A stretch of 64,000 nucleotides of DNA from Prorocentrum cordatum (Eukaryota; Sar; Dinophyceae; Prorocentrales; Prorocentraceae): the NCBI GenBank assembly GCA_963575745.1, contig CAUYUJ010009780.1:159883-223882 (forward strand), read 5' to 3'. Under the pieces are notes generated by a model. The model made no database searches, was not told the DNA's origin, and worked only from the letters and a program-made list of their open reading frames with translations. Positions 34,501 to 40,559 of this stretch are shown piece by piece; the first letter of the stretch is position 1; every line of letters starts with the position of its first letter. A program made the position numbers and the translations under genes.

Positions 34501-34808
34501 TGCTGACACACGCCACGAACCACCCCGTTTCCGGGGGACCGGCTTATGGACACCGGCGCTCCCGCGGTTGTTTGTGGCACAACCGGAAAAACCCGCGGTT
34601 GGTTATGGCCCAACCGGAAAAGCCCGCGGTTGCTTCTGGCGCAACCGGAAAAGCCCGCGGTTGGTCGAGGCCCAACCGGAAAAGCCTGCATGGCCACGCC
34701 CTGCGCCCAGCGGCCCCCCGGGGAGGGCCCGGGGCGAGGGAGTCCCTTGTAGCGCTCAAGGCTACTTGAGCCTGCGGCGCGGCGACCGGCCGTTGCTGGG
34801 CGCCCCAC
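22398..34808 (-). CDS. Helitron Rep/helicase polyprotein, 4,136 codons
   Basis: Transposase that would nick and rejoin single strands and unwind DNA. The first ~460 codons are repeat-derived (31-bp repeats, then 17-residue repeats at about 163-358, then a Gly run near 445-460), so the true start is probably further in and unresolved. Domains: OTU-like protease about 800-1150 with Cys822 in GQGGACGINALFG and candidate His1147 in RGHYERL; C2H2 finger Cys1802, Cys1807, His1820, His1825; Helitron N-terminal region from about 2390; Rep strand GVPIFVTFSPDEGHN; HUH motif GSLHAHCQIF (His2697, His2699); GYACDCCTKRQP at 2954-2965 where a Y-x3-Y pair is expected (Tyr2955, Cys2959); PIF1 helicase from about 3460 with Walker A GGPGTGKSHV (Lys3488), Walker B WLFIDEISM (Asp3568), GDFWQLAPP, and YVALTRVQRRED near 4010. 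Antisense open frames are GC shadows. Confidence 0.85.
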   Translation of the reverse strand: MGRPATAGRRAAGSSSLERYKGLPRPGPSPGGRWAQGVAMQAFPVGPRPTAGFSGCARSNRGLFRLGHNQPRVFPVVPQTTAGAPVSISRSPGNGVVRGVCQQWHTRVPAWAFGSAGVRPVPREGCVVAGSSGAPPRRCINPRPNCSAVWWARVTSSRNGRAEMGELSRFCGGRPWCIGARTSRVNGIRGKLSRVCGGAGEIGDGGLFSGRCRCLSPTGRSGKLSRLFVQVRPLDDRRGGQSRICPKARLLDDGRGRRSRFDSQVRPLSDRSWKLSRLGSETRPLNGRMKKLPRNWPKAFSPRDKRGKLSRTFSLARPLEDRTGERRQISAQTRLLSDGHQRLARFASQPRRVTDGRGECSLSLGACGPASARCGPASAWREGHESVRRMARFSAPETGVLRSSEEGRAWRLRGAGKASAKRDRRRRSWRARRIRIVGHVAGVVKGDGGGGGGGGGGGGGRRGKGRACGRQSPAARTCVARTRYRCTTVVRAPSGSSASERQTDDVVGASFFDVLRAILFVGLGHASNPRGLWRIAARVSGREARRVGSARRPRARRSPGIGVNRKVLDQGRGGNEWSEGLAMCARSGGVPVETLGDGMLRVAVAWTAYVTCAPKTSVATLAADEATVGPWKNKCLQAAVARMQRGRWRREALRFFSRERPNNALSGAGGVDPVPKQNVDAVQRWLCQQKAFAWVYEAEKVADLLEEGARWRWRLGDADGRCVGSAVWLAEGHVVRVAHGHGVLSGMEGDPVRAPWRRSAAGASRGGKNGAPAASNSASASTGLQHDGCPVVMGDGCFSESVRALVNRRYRKMLTSGQGGACGINALFGTASPDGLWHADARGFLRRTLGETAEEVRRKCRNARALEELMNSAWKHVIKPQAEQHAGLNDRNLGMLAEEKRLWAKIKGKRRVMNACACAVKQESEALSVFEQKRREVASALRNLCRNDMKDVFLRPLLTHMGILDDYECIGEDGQWKIDVAGTDTELGQHYRRGIVEYCGMNNVDAFLAHVNNTVADLQDPNVDRAFGAGVGDFVELVKEARVHAPVVDAGESVLVQEPFEDFFTLVCPCYLEALCSDGYYLSDLELMLLCECAGRNAVIVREVWEERGLRRPAFQLRKYVLPAGDSANITLIGINADLGRSAVRGHYERLECLSRAVPPSPVPPTPRESSEGVGLQRELPDEYDIVENNSETLPEGMEMPSTDSGGTAKKARAETEAERVPASTPRLGFEGVAASGRQRGSASGGGVAMHSGSSEAASGPGVVGQPDRVVMQAVGARRGGAPAVHIIPRDLLAPVRVIREADFRALRLFREPTSAPEAWDVPGMEFVPGELCAHLWKAWGGAEALGRVMQETWVQGWSGWGRAWDALAGAPDAEDKCLIVEDHAVRFMEFLTGALVLEAETDEERAANMARGGLVVGEALGHGSGASLPDSLFQLLVEVGWCGQAVASHEGRRGACAACVSHLQNVGDAWLHPSTHDGELRHAVHAGEIVRFALTNHGIQEAVLPETIIMRVYSRFDGQVGSRGGVDMKFSRAELQGERPVLGHWPSGEDVSKANGDVALAVYNATGVNIRSTCYRPVWARAEEDARKNARRQEGHAAEEGSGRDVVDDKAARTGTAAKRARVTGKSTPVGPDSAVADASPSGPTSVGRVEASDETIPPPPPPHPVQRREGARKAGRGVSPDVAGHPKAVPESTSARAPSTSVDGTGGQAGQSGAEMSESRAVNADTAERSGAAHVYRVRAVDNGHVSADVSRGGREEGLKKAAGLMKEHPTVPAASVHGATLEGESIFSCGAVELPHDHCAFGNCGWRGSSEAELRAHVIAEHRETLRDVAETLACHEKDEARRSETQCWSAYNEAIAWKVREGAPLAALAIDRRCLREYARSLREDAVHSLVCMVCARKFPRVEGRRGNPIEWRAVAPSGSGFFGLPDAFVRENMTVDAYVERHGEVDGAGKESSGVHLRDRMEEFEDWRVRVPSEDGPMEVLCCPEDMRCDSATSHSGNTACSCCEAPLCGECGNAMVGARGEPALPPAALSNDMMAFYSPEELFGCKVTVLEMICASVCITSMVCFTLEKRYRKERAFDMETGGNEVRMAARGNATSFPMPWTDLLAQLTAAEETAAEGRAPALPRSGAELAGIVSVILKSGGDDDTAASMAKFVHQALVRRKVVVDLIQGAKARGHRAYRNVDMEDVRKRALALPEEGVPEEIMRLVPLDDALDKIQMQKAATPVPRPDGVKEAADIMESTKTNAVVCEKSSFDEMDINAQRIEAVRTFVQRLDEECVHGGADETSSSGGEESGHGQPERARKRVCVREEAGPGAVESSREAVERGMLEQAMTEKKRVDRLRVRTGNVMMDQFEPWYFGVAFAFLFMYCTGMPDCPEFMKRPRHRRGGGAPRVELPLWVRIMSRRVESQLCRDWHFGFVSWNLVFRSAVNLSKTWFTYVSPNAAGKVEQLTPEEIAEGAKQIYLALDGKYVDINGRKQKVKGDMTKVRHVPSLGKAAHKLLTHIEHTSRRLSGTQESRRVMRFETNALRVRYGVPIFVTFSPDEGHNLLMVRLSRTRRQDPAHKAADHEAQSRRAGDREWPRVAPDVDETRLDLPMDAAQVGLPTWAERRRVLARDPMASVDGFRILVDATLRHLFGLRTCPNCPRCNHAEGGMPCQDLFGSNAMPGGGAFGRVDAYYVSIEAQKSTGSLHAHCQIFIQCLHQHTPLAEVFEIIRADVQDRGRKIVDGYLEYKKRVCRQVYSQEVSAEDIERRLEAAEKSWPEFKDEAGLIGRPAFQTRTLHAKASPTEAQNDAVAWEREYLNADVQYLQERKQNHVHLKNEETGERVPLPACRRKDNPKLCKADFPRTAQIIDRAIVVCPGQAVALDMPKAGRRNRTGSLHGPMNHANLNGTHPCMLSAQRFNSDVQLPYRFPITAGCCTCKKGCDKKLDDAAIIRVAQLAQDAQAGYACDCCTKRQPMAFHEVKECCKGVEKLGRELQGESVNRIGKRVANRIMSDAYGKGIVRGQVECANLRAFAREGDVTAAEAMKSCETAAFYGREYVDLVERLADRASGGRKAQFAEVDMRQKRRRKVTVRDVGMLYGLRPKSSGLWDLSPYEFATYWTPVLLSFPTRIADAENPRHHAVLTQQGKDKLRQGRGNASLEEDLVPGVDYTVKEDGGDDWVPYPDTEGCAHLRHTWILRRNRRPMAPTFFGAPVPRGRPGEAERSARIVMTYFHPWTLRPDVADQHVVFAGNLRGEAPTWDAAMVEWLDGGVQTKEAARYVGNFLSVYRVRPRDAGEAEERSDEDVSDVELDVGFDQLEEALKSRVGGKRRKDGDGDSASEEESADDGAGGTSHYDNSKWGMAVAQQARGLRDGETPLSEVAGAWPAEQACDLDLVLREARKSRNKESSMADRMTDAAGGVVVAGAAATSADVARWLADLEFRVNKDTGRRVVNAKQFEMVKQVARRVMQEIDGEGMDEAAMGEPLQWCMHGGPGTGKSHVLRILRHELFEGLMKWTIGVNFQITALQAVMAQLLGGDTIHHACGIPAIKRGAEQGEDVKLEYETAKRVLQWRWLFIDEISMVSARLLAEVDAKLRGVIRDAGTTKRGDAGVPRPFGGLNVVLSGDFWQLAPPDGGFLADVPTERISAARKYTSLPPVLHGQSLLWGGPECGVQGVTELVECERCDDAWLKEVQEEFRTGALSANAHAFLHGRDTTVTGSWLHGDVGCRNRACRELCDGATDQAAGAAGQRRRRKVTSKEIRQQECQVCRAERSRRRLVVNGPDDPRLQSEKFLTAPGVFPNSDVKYEANKLRASQYARRHGKPMVYVPARDAPTPEALRERPDLPQQKMAWLQRHDKESGDLYGFLPIAEGMPVALTDHIDRSEDKNLLRGRVGRVQSWVCDGDGERDRVTRGGETILKKTPKVIFVLFDEGDDGKGGRKPCEWTIEGLKTPGLHPVVPQKKEWFVDKGRPHPRLKVKRRQFPLAPAFGVTAHAAQGQTFKQGVIVDLSIGGGTSPLSSYVALTRVQRREDMLIFRPFDIAPYQRKDERRGPALLLRALRGEVLDWEAIEKEFMPSGRRAVCGCTKYKNMYPTVGQWSRADGLRVCSACLEDKKKLGTPWQCIAWSVLFGNAWRRSPLRSTTRRS
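33422..33476. repeat. (TCC)n tract encoding the poly-Gly run
   Basis: A CCT/TCC triplet run that reads as about 13 glycines in the minus-strand giant frame and as serines or prolines on the plus strand. Confidence 0.85.
33735..34320. repeat. 51-bp tandem repeat (17 residues), about ten units
   Basis: Each unit begins near TCGCGATAGTTTCC on the plus strand. Spacings of about 51 bp are seen at 33877, 33927, 33979, 34029, 34080 and 34131, with diverged units on both sides. The minus strand reads as 17-residue repeats of the form GKLSRxxxxARPLDDRx; the plus strand is open in an equivalent 17-residue pattern. It lies in the dispensable-looking N-terminal part of the giant frame and could be untranslated leader. 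Confidence 0.85.
34561..34696. repeat. 31-bp tandem repeats with internal hairpin
   Basis: AACCGG starts at 34581, 34612, 34643 and 34674 give an exact 31-bp period. Each unit contains CAACCGGAAAAGCCCGCGGT followed by TG, whose ends CAACCG and CGGTTG pair as a 6-bp stem with a 10-base loop. They sit at the 5' side of the Helitron frame, where subterminal repeats bound by Rep could be expected; that role is inference. Confidence 0.85.
34753..34770. other. 7-bp inverted repeat (GCTCAAG...CTTGAGC)
   Basis: A short perfect inverted repeat with a 4-base loop, just inside the upstream end of the giant frame. It may be a structural element of the Helitron 5' region or chance. Confidence 0.4.
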
Positions 34809-34809
34809 C

Positions 34810-36000
34810 CCTGTCCTGTCGTCGCTGTCGTCGTCGTTCTCCTCGTCCTCTTCCTGCCCTCCCTCCTCCTCCTCGTCTTCCTCCTCCTTCTCCTCCTCCT
34901 CATCTTGCTCACCGTCTCATACCTGTTGCTCCTCAACGTGTTCTTTCTGATCGTCGTCATCGTCCTCATCCCTCTCTCCCCTCCTTGTACCTCCTCCTGT
35001 GGTTGCTCAGCGCTCCCACCTCCTGCAACCTCCTCCATCCCTCTCCTGCCTCATCCCACAACCTCCTACATCCTCCAACCTCCGACTACTGTCTCCGCCC
35101 TCCTCCTACCTACTTCTGCTCGCCTCTTATCTCTTCGTACATCCTCCTACCTTGGCTCGCACTGCGCCCTTCTCCTCGTTACTCCATCATCCTCCTCCTC
35201 GCCTTCATTACACTCCTCGTCGTCTTCATCCTCCTTTTCGAGTTTGTCCTCGTCCATTGCCTCCTACTCCTCCGCACCCTGCTGATGTTCTGGTTCCTCC
35301 TTCTACTCCTCCCGCTCCCCCTGACCCCTCTTGCACGTCCTCGTCGTACTCCTCCTCATTCTTCTGATGCCTCCAAGGGCTCCCCGGGGCCGCCTGGAGC
35401 GTCTTGGGAGCTCCTGGGGCTGGTTGGAACGTCTTGGGGACGTCAGTCGTTCTCAAAATTGCGATTGGCTCGCACTCAAACTTGCAGACTGTGGGAATGT
35501 CTCGAGCGAGCGGTTCGCCCTGACACACGGGTGCTCATTGACATCTTCCCATAAAACACGTGCCCATATAATGATATGCACATACGGGGGCCCCTGCGTC
35601 GAGTAATTGTTTTCGTCGCCCTCCCGGGCTGCACCCCTGCTTCTATTCGGACCCCCTCATCGTGCCTGTTGCTCCTCATCGTGCTCCTTCTGATCGTCGT
35701 CATCGTCCTCATCCTCCTGTCCCCTCCTTGTACGTCCTAGGGCTCCTTACCGATACCACCCTCTGCATTCTCATCCATCCGTCTGCTGCCTCATCCCACC
35801 ACCTCCTACCTCCTCCAAGCCCCTCCTAACAACTCCACCCTCCTCCTACCTCCTCCTGCTCGCCCCCTATCTCTTCGTACCTCCTCCTACCTTCCCCTAC
35901 CGCCTCCTACCTCCTACCTTCTACCTCATCCTTCCTCCTCTTCCCTCTTCCTACGTTTCCATACCTCCTCCTCTTTCCTCCCACCCCCTGCCTCTTCCAT
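34810..36000. other. Pyrimidine-rich low-complexity DNA
   Basis: CTCCTC- and CCTCCTACC-rich sequence on the plus strand. Two parts resemble each other: around 34,905-34,990 and 35,655-35,735 both carry CTGTTGCTCCTC then CTTCTGATCGTCGTCATCG. This looks like a diverged duplication. No gene supported. Confidence 0.6.
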
Positions 36001-36339
36001 CATCCTCAGGCTAGGCTGTGAAGCTGGAAAGATCTTGAACCTCTTCAATATGGCTACCATCAGATCGGCTGACAGTTTCGGTTGTAAACCGAATGTAAAT
36101 TTGAAACATCTTGAAATTCCGATCGATACGATACGATACGATACAACCCAGAAGCTGCTTCCAAGACGCACCCGAAAGGCCTCCCACGAGATCCCACCAA
36201 CCATGTGAGTGGTCACTCACCTACAACCCAGGCACGGTGGCAAACTCGCCGAAGGCCACCAGATCAGCCAACATAAGCACGGGAGTACTGCAAACGCGGT
36301 GCCGCCACACGGTGACGGACGGCGGCAAGGCTGATATTA
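36001..36339. other. Spacer with small palindrome and GATAC repeat
   Basis: Contains TTCGGTT-GTA-AACCGAA (about 36,077-36,093) and four CGATA repeats at 36,124-36,144. Short open frames on both strands are not convincing. Confidence 0.5.
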
Positions 36340-36515
36340 CTGGGCGGAGGGAGGGAAGGGGGGGAGGGAGAAGCGAAGAACGAGGAAGGGGCGAGGTAGG
36401 AGGGAGGAGTGGCGAGGAGGGAGGGGGGGGGGAGGCATGGAGGGAGAAAGGCAGGGGCAGGGATGAGGTTGCAGGGAGGGAAGGGGGGGAGGAGGAGGAG
36501 GGATGAGGGAAGAGG
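36340..36515. repeat. GGGAGG purine tract
   Basis: Strand-asymmetric purine run (GGGAGGGAGGGG and similar) with potential for triplex or quadruplex structure. Confidence 0.85.
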
Positions 36516-36684
36516 AGCAGAGACGAGTAGGAACAGGAAGCACAACGCGCGCGCGCAAGCGTAGCAGGCTTTTCAGGCACTCCGGGGAGAGCCACAAGCC
36601 CATGGGCGCCGAACTGCGCTTAAAAAGTACGCTGCGAAGGCCACGTGGGGCACCCACCACAGCTCGTGTCGGGCGGAGCGCAAG

Positions 36685-36713
36685 ACGACGACGACGACGA
36701 CGACGACGAGGAG

Positions 36714-36746
<33 letters not shown>

Positions 36747-36750
36747 TCCC
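36685..36750. repeat. (GAC)n microsatellite
   Basis: GAC triplets with one GAGGAG interruption, followed by CTCCTC-rich DNA. Short frames here read poly-Asp, poly-Arg or poly-Val. Confidence 0.9.
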
Positions 36751-36924
36751 CCCCTCTCCTCCTCCCTCGTCCCTCCACCCTCGCCCCTCCTCCCTCCTCC
36801 CTCGTCCCTCAACCCTCCGCCTCTTCCTCCCCCCTCCATCCTCCCTCGTCGGCCGAGTCCTCGGGGGCAGCGGCCAGCAATGAAGCCTGCGAGAGAAGAC
36901 CTGGGGCAGAACAACACACTTCTT

Positions 36925-37145
36925 CAAGCCCCAGCCCGATCGAATCGCGAGATCGGATCGGACCGGAGACGGATCGGATCGCGCCCGAACCGGCGCGGAA
37001 TCGGATCGGGATCGGATCGCTAGGGATCGCGGATGGGCCTCGCCCACTGCAGGCTGGAGAAGGACTCGGTTCGTGCTGGATCGGATCGGATCGAGATCGG
37101 AATCGAAGTTTGGGGATCGGACCGGATCAAATCGAATCGCGAGCA
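36925..37145. repeat. GATCG-rich simple repeat
   Basis: Dense, irregular repeats of GATCG, GGATCG and AATCGCGA over about 220 bp, giving many self-complementary GATC and CGATCG-like sites. All open frames across it are repeat artefacts. Confidence 0.8.
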
Positions 37146-37189
37146 GCCCGGGCCCCTGCGCGGCGGCGTGCATGGGAGAGCGACTGGCA

Positions 37190-37480
37190 AGGGTCACTAA
37201 CGGCGCATCGCCGGGCAGTCCCCACTCACACCGCGCTCCTCTTCGGGCAGGCAATCCTACATCCATACCTCTGTCCACCGTGCAACGTGCGCCCCTGCGA
37301 AGAAGGGCAAGAGGGCGGCTCCAGTGTGCGAGGGGCCTGGGCGGCCGGTGCCTCGGCGCGGCCGCTGGGCCGGGGAGCAACGGTGCGAGGGTCACTAACG
37401 GCGCGCCGCCGGGCAGTCCCCACTCGCACCGCGCCCCCCGTTGGGTAGTCAATCCCACGTCTGTACTTCCGCCCACCATG
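37190..37480. repeat. Duplicated ~95-bp block, third copy at 39,455-39,560
   Basis: GGTCACTAACGGCGC, then GCCGGGCAGTCCCCACTC, then a CCGCCCACC-type end occurs at about 37,194, 37,390 and 39,459. The 37,390 and 39,459 copies stay alike for more than 180 bp, to about 37,575. The copies point to local segmental duplication of a gene-like region. Confidence 0.75.
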
Positions 37481-37748
37481 CATCGTGCTCCACGGCGATG
37501 ACCTGGTAGAAGCAGCACAAGAGGATGACCTTCGTCCCCGGGGCCCCCGCCATGGACGCGTCGAACGGAGCCCCGACGTTGGCCTGCTGTCGCAGTGCGC
37601 TGTCGAGCAACTCTTCCCTCTCAAGCAGGAGGTGCCCGCAACCGGCAACAAACAGGAGGTCCAGCGAGCCGTTCATCAGGAAGCCCCGCTCTGCCTGGAG
37701 TACTGCGTACCGCCCTTCTCACCCTCCAAAGATCATGTCGTCCTCTGA
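37449..37748. other. Ambiguous exon-like segment
   Basis: Both strands are open with protein-like composition: on the minus strand LLFVAGCGHLLLEREELLDS (37449-37676), on the plus strand QLFPLKQEVPATGNKQEVQR (37485-37748). I cannot choose the strand and recognise no family. Part of it is duplicated near 39,530-39,655. Confidence 0.35.
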
Positions 37749-38121
37749 CTGCTACCCTTCTTGTTCCTCTCCCCTCCCCCCCGACACATCTCCATGGCCC
37801 GCGGGAGCCGCAGCGTGTCTGTGAATATTACTATGTGGTTGCGGCACCCCCGCGGTCCGCCTCCTTCCTCATCTCTCCTCTTCGCTCTCATGCCACACAT
37901 GGAGCCGGTCTGTCACAATCCAGCCGGCCTCGGTTATGCCGTCAGTCTCAGCAAACAGCATCTGTACCACGGCCTACAAACGGTTTTACGCCTGCGACTG
38001 GCGACAGTGCGGAGCAGGCTGGCGATGCCAAGGCCTACCAATGGTGCGACGTTCCTCCTTCTCTTCCTTGTCTTGTCCCTCATACCGACACTCCTCCTCC
38101 CCATGCGCCCCCTCCATCTGA

Positions 38122-38493
38122 GCAACACCAGAGCAATGCGATCTGAAAAACTTCTGCGCCAACGACTACGGCCGCAAGTGCCGTGGCGCAGCGGCCGAGG
38201 TCGTGAGCCTCAATTATGCAAGGCTGGAACGCACTGTCAATGTCCAGTGGCAGCTGGACACTGACCGGGATACTATGTGCTGCTTTGGGAGGTCTTGTCC
38301 GCTTTTTGTCGAACCGATAATTTCCGAGTGCGCGACCAGGGACACCGGCGCCCATGTGACTTTGGAGGCCGCCAGGGCTCCGGGCGGTGGAGAGGCGTTC
38401 GGGACCGCAGTCCTGAACGATTCCCCCCGAGTCGTCTTCATGGTTTGCGGGCGAGACGATTCCAAGCGAGGAGCTCTGCAAGAAGCGCAATAA
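38122..38493 (+). CDS. Unrecognised exon, intact copy of a duplicated gene fragment
   Basis: An open frame beginning after a stop at 38119 and after an AG suited to a 3' splice site. It reads CDLKNFCANDYGRKCRGAAA, then ERTVNVQWQLDTDRDTMCCF, then GAHVTLEAARAPGG, and ends with a stop at 38491. Composition is normal and cysteine-containing. A diverged copy at 40,086-40,390 keeps the same protein signal but carries small indels. I recognise no family; an exon of a larger gene is the best reading. Confidence 0.45.
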   Translation, partial: ATPEQCDLKNFCANDYGRKCRGAAAEVVSLNYARLERTVNVQWQLDTDRDTMCCFGRSCPLFVEPIISECATRDTGAHVTLEAARAPGGGEAFGTAVLNDSPRVVFMVCGRDDSKRGALQEAQ

Positions 38494-39112
38494 GAGATAC
38501 GGGGGTACAGACAAGAATATCCCTACAGCACATACCCGCTCGAGCCTCACGGCGACGCCGCCGTGGAAGAACGCGGGCCCCAACCGACCCCCCTCCCCAT
38601 TTTGTAAAAAAATACTGATACAGCTGCGACACGCGGGGCTCTCGTGGACAGCGGGCAAAGATCGTCTGCCTGGGATGACGCGCAAGACTTTGCGAAAGAA
38701 TGCGTCTGACTCCACCGTCGCGAGACTTCTGCCTCAACGCACGCGCGACAAGCTGCTGGATCCTTCGGCGCAGTTCCTGCGAGGCCCCCAAACGCGAGAG
38801 CGCTGTTCTGCGATAGAAACGGAGGCACTTGCAGACTGCGCCTTTGGGAACCGGTCGGACAAGCCATTGCGAAGGCCACGGCAACCGCGGGGGACGTGCG
38901 CCATGAGCGGCGGGACACGTCCGTCGAGACCTCGGCGTGGCTTCCATGGAACCTCTACATGTGCCAACGGTGTGTGTACAGGGCCGAGAATGTTCAGCCA
39001 CACCAGTGCAAGGCGAGCTCTGGAGTTCCGCTTCGGGCCTCGGGAAACGCAAAGCGACCCACGGTGCGAAATCCACGCGCGAAGGATGGCGTCAAGAGCT
39101 CCAGCGCTCCAG
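38494..39112 (+). other. Continuation of the duplicated block, with a Cys-rich exon
   Basis: Continues the similarity with 40,440-40,830. It includes a VCLG-stop-RA segment near 38,665, matching VCLGCRA at 40,590, and an exon-like region from about 38,820 to 39,112 with EPVGQAIAKATATAGDV, then NLYMCQRCVYRAENVQPHQC, a C-x2-C and H-x-C arrangement that could be a zinc finger. That exon ends exactly at a GT 5' splice site (39,113). Another copy of the Cys segment, followed by a stop (SLKK then TAA), lies at 39,660-39,729 and may show the natural C-terminus. Confidence 0.4.
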
Positions 39113-39179
39113 GTATGCATAAAATCGGGACTCCGGTCTGAATACCCACTAACCGCTTTCCCTCTCCGTCCCTTGGCAG
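39113..39179 (+). other. 67-nt GT-AG intron, copy 1
   Basis: Starts GTATGC after CTCCAG, has a CACTAAC branch-like motif (CTAAC at 39,149-39,153), a pyrimidine tract and ends TTGGCAG before TGG. All standard spliceosomal signals are present. Confidence 0.7.
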
Positions 39180-39318
39180 TGGATAACATCCAAGCCGGGC
39201 CCAACAAGGGGCACTCTCCGCGCCGTCCTGGGGGCCGTTTCGGGCCCGGGAAACGCAAAGCGACCCACGGTGCAAAATGCACGCGCGAAGGATGGCGTCA
39301 AGAGCTCCAGCGCTCCAG

Positions 39319-39385
39319 GTACTCATAAAATCGGGACTCCGGTCCGAATACCCACTAACCCCTTTTCCTCTCCGTCCCTTTTCAG
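39319..39385 (+). other. 67-nt GT-AG intron, copy 2
   Basis: Same length and layout as copy 1: GTACTC start, CACTAAC, pyrimidines, TTTTCAG end. Differences from copy 1 leave the splice signals intact. Confidence 0.7.
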
Positions 39386-39639
39386 TGGATAACATCCAAG
39401 CCGGGCCCAACAAGGGGCACTCTCCGCGCCGTGCGCGGGGCCGGGGAGCAACGGTGCGAGGGTCACTAACGGCGCACCGCCGGGCAGTCCCCACTCGCAC
39501 CGCGCCCCCCGTTGGGTAGTCAATCCCACGTCTGTACTTCCGCCCACCATGCATCGTGCTCCAAGGCGATGACCTGGGAGAAGCAGCACAAGAGGATGAC
39601 CTTCGTCCCCGGGGCCCCCGCCATGGACGCGTCGAACGG

Positions 39640-39735
39640 AGCCCCGACGTTGGCCTATGGTGCCAACGGTGTGTGCACAGGGCCGAGAATGTTCAGCCAC
39701 ACCAGTGCAAGGCGAGCTTGAAAAAGTAAGCGCCG
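39640..39735 (+). pseudogene. Third copy of the Cys/His exon
   Basis: Reads WCQRCVHRAENVQPHQCKAS then Leu-Lys-Lys and a stop, nearly the same as the exon near 38,960-39,020. It is joined to an unrelated duplicated block upstream, so it is a displaced fragment. Confidence 0.5.
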
Positions 39736-39799
39736 CAAATTACGACCGCGTGTGCTGTGGCACTGGATCCGTGGAGCGGCGCAACCGCAGAGCCAGCGC

Positions 39800-40075
39800 A
39801 AACTCGCCTGGAACAGCGACTGGCTGTTCGATGATGTGTCCCACTCTGTTCGCCCTCGCCCCTCTCTTCCTCCTCCCGGCTCGTTTCCTCCCACCCCCCT
39901 CCACCTCTTTCCTTCCTTCCCCCCCCCGCCCCCTTTTCCCATCGCCTTCGCTGCTCGCTCTCCCCTCTCTCTTCTCCTTGTCCCTCCTCTTCTTCCTCTT
40001 CCTCTTCCTTGTCCTGTCCCTCATACCGACACTCCTCCGCCCCATGTGCCCCCTCCATGCTCCATGTGTTCAACA
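39800..40075. other. Low-complexity CTTCCTCC-rich spacer
   Basis: Pyrimidine-rich DNA corresponding in position to 37,750-38,120 in the paralogous block. No gene seen. Confidence 0.5.
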
Positions 40076-40085
40076 CCCGCACAAT

Positions 40086-40390
40086 GCGATCTGATAAAAA
40101 CTTCTGCGCTACTGATTACGGCCGCAAGTGCCGTGGCGCAGCGGCCGAGGTCGCGAGCCTCAACCATCGAAGGCTCGAAACGCACTGTCAATGTCCAGTG
40201 GCAGCTGGACACTGTCCGCGATCCTATGCGCTGCTTTGGGAGGTCTTGTACGCTCTGTTTTGACAGCGATATTTGCCGAGTTCGTGACCGGAGCACCGGC
40301 GCCCAGACGATCTTGGAGGCCGCCGGGGTTCCGTGCGGTGGGGTCGCGTTCGGGGCGGCGGTCCTGGACGATTCCCCCCAATGGTCGTGA
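40086..40390 (+). pseudogene. Second copy of the 38,122 exon, frameshifted
   Basis: NFCATDYGRKCRGAAAEVAS is in one frame; after a one-base insertion relative to copy 1 near 40,170 the similarity continues in another frame as RTVNVQWQLDTVRDPMRCFG and GAQTILEAAGVPCGG, ending at a TGA at 40,388. Compared with 38,122-38,493 this is a decayed paralogue. Confidence 0.5.
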
Positions 40391-40559
40391 TGGTTTTGCG
40401 GGCGGGGCGTTTCCCAGCGAGGGGTTCCGCAAGGGGCGTATCATGGAATATAAGGAGTATGGAAAACAATAACCCAACAGCACATACTCGCTCCAGCCTC
40501 CCACGGCGACGTCGCCGTGAGGACGTGGACCCCAACCGGAAAAAAACTACTGATACAGC

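Larger units (their letters stand above)
21556..34808 (-). mobile_element. Helitron-type rolling-circle transposon
   Basis: The minus strand encodes, in order, an OTU-like cysteine protease, a C2H2 finger, a Helitron Rep with HUH motif, a PIF1-family helicase and a zinc-ribbon-rich tail. Rep fused to a PIF1-like helicase is diagnostic of Helitrons. Exact ends were not found: no clear 5'-TC or 3' hairpin with CTRR. The upstream side has 31-bp hairpin-forming repeats (34,561-34,696) and the downstream side meets the 101-bp satellite. The more than 12-kb open frame suggests a young insertion, but see the Rep motif and the terminal frameshift. The coordinates given are those of the coding part, not of the ends. 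Confidence 0.85.
39033..39444 (+). repeat. 206-bp tandem duplication of an exon-intron unit
   Basis: GGGAAACGCAAAGCGACCCA recurs at 39,042 and 39,248, 206 bp apart. Each unit carries about 139 bp of exon-like sequence plus one 67-bp intron. 139 is not a multiple of three, so splicing successive units would change frame. Confidence 0.85.

Noticed and set aside
29292-34506. Large plus-strand frames opposite the Helitron (656, 561 and 286 codons)
   Set aside because: They are GC-driven antisense shadows; all recognisable motifs are on the minus strand.
34753-34770. Spliced-leader relic upstream of the Helitron (GGCTCAAG on the minus strand)
   Set aside because: Only eight bases match and the site is explained by a local inverted repeat; such matches are expected by chance.
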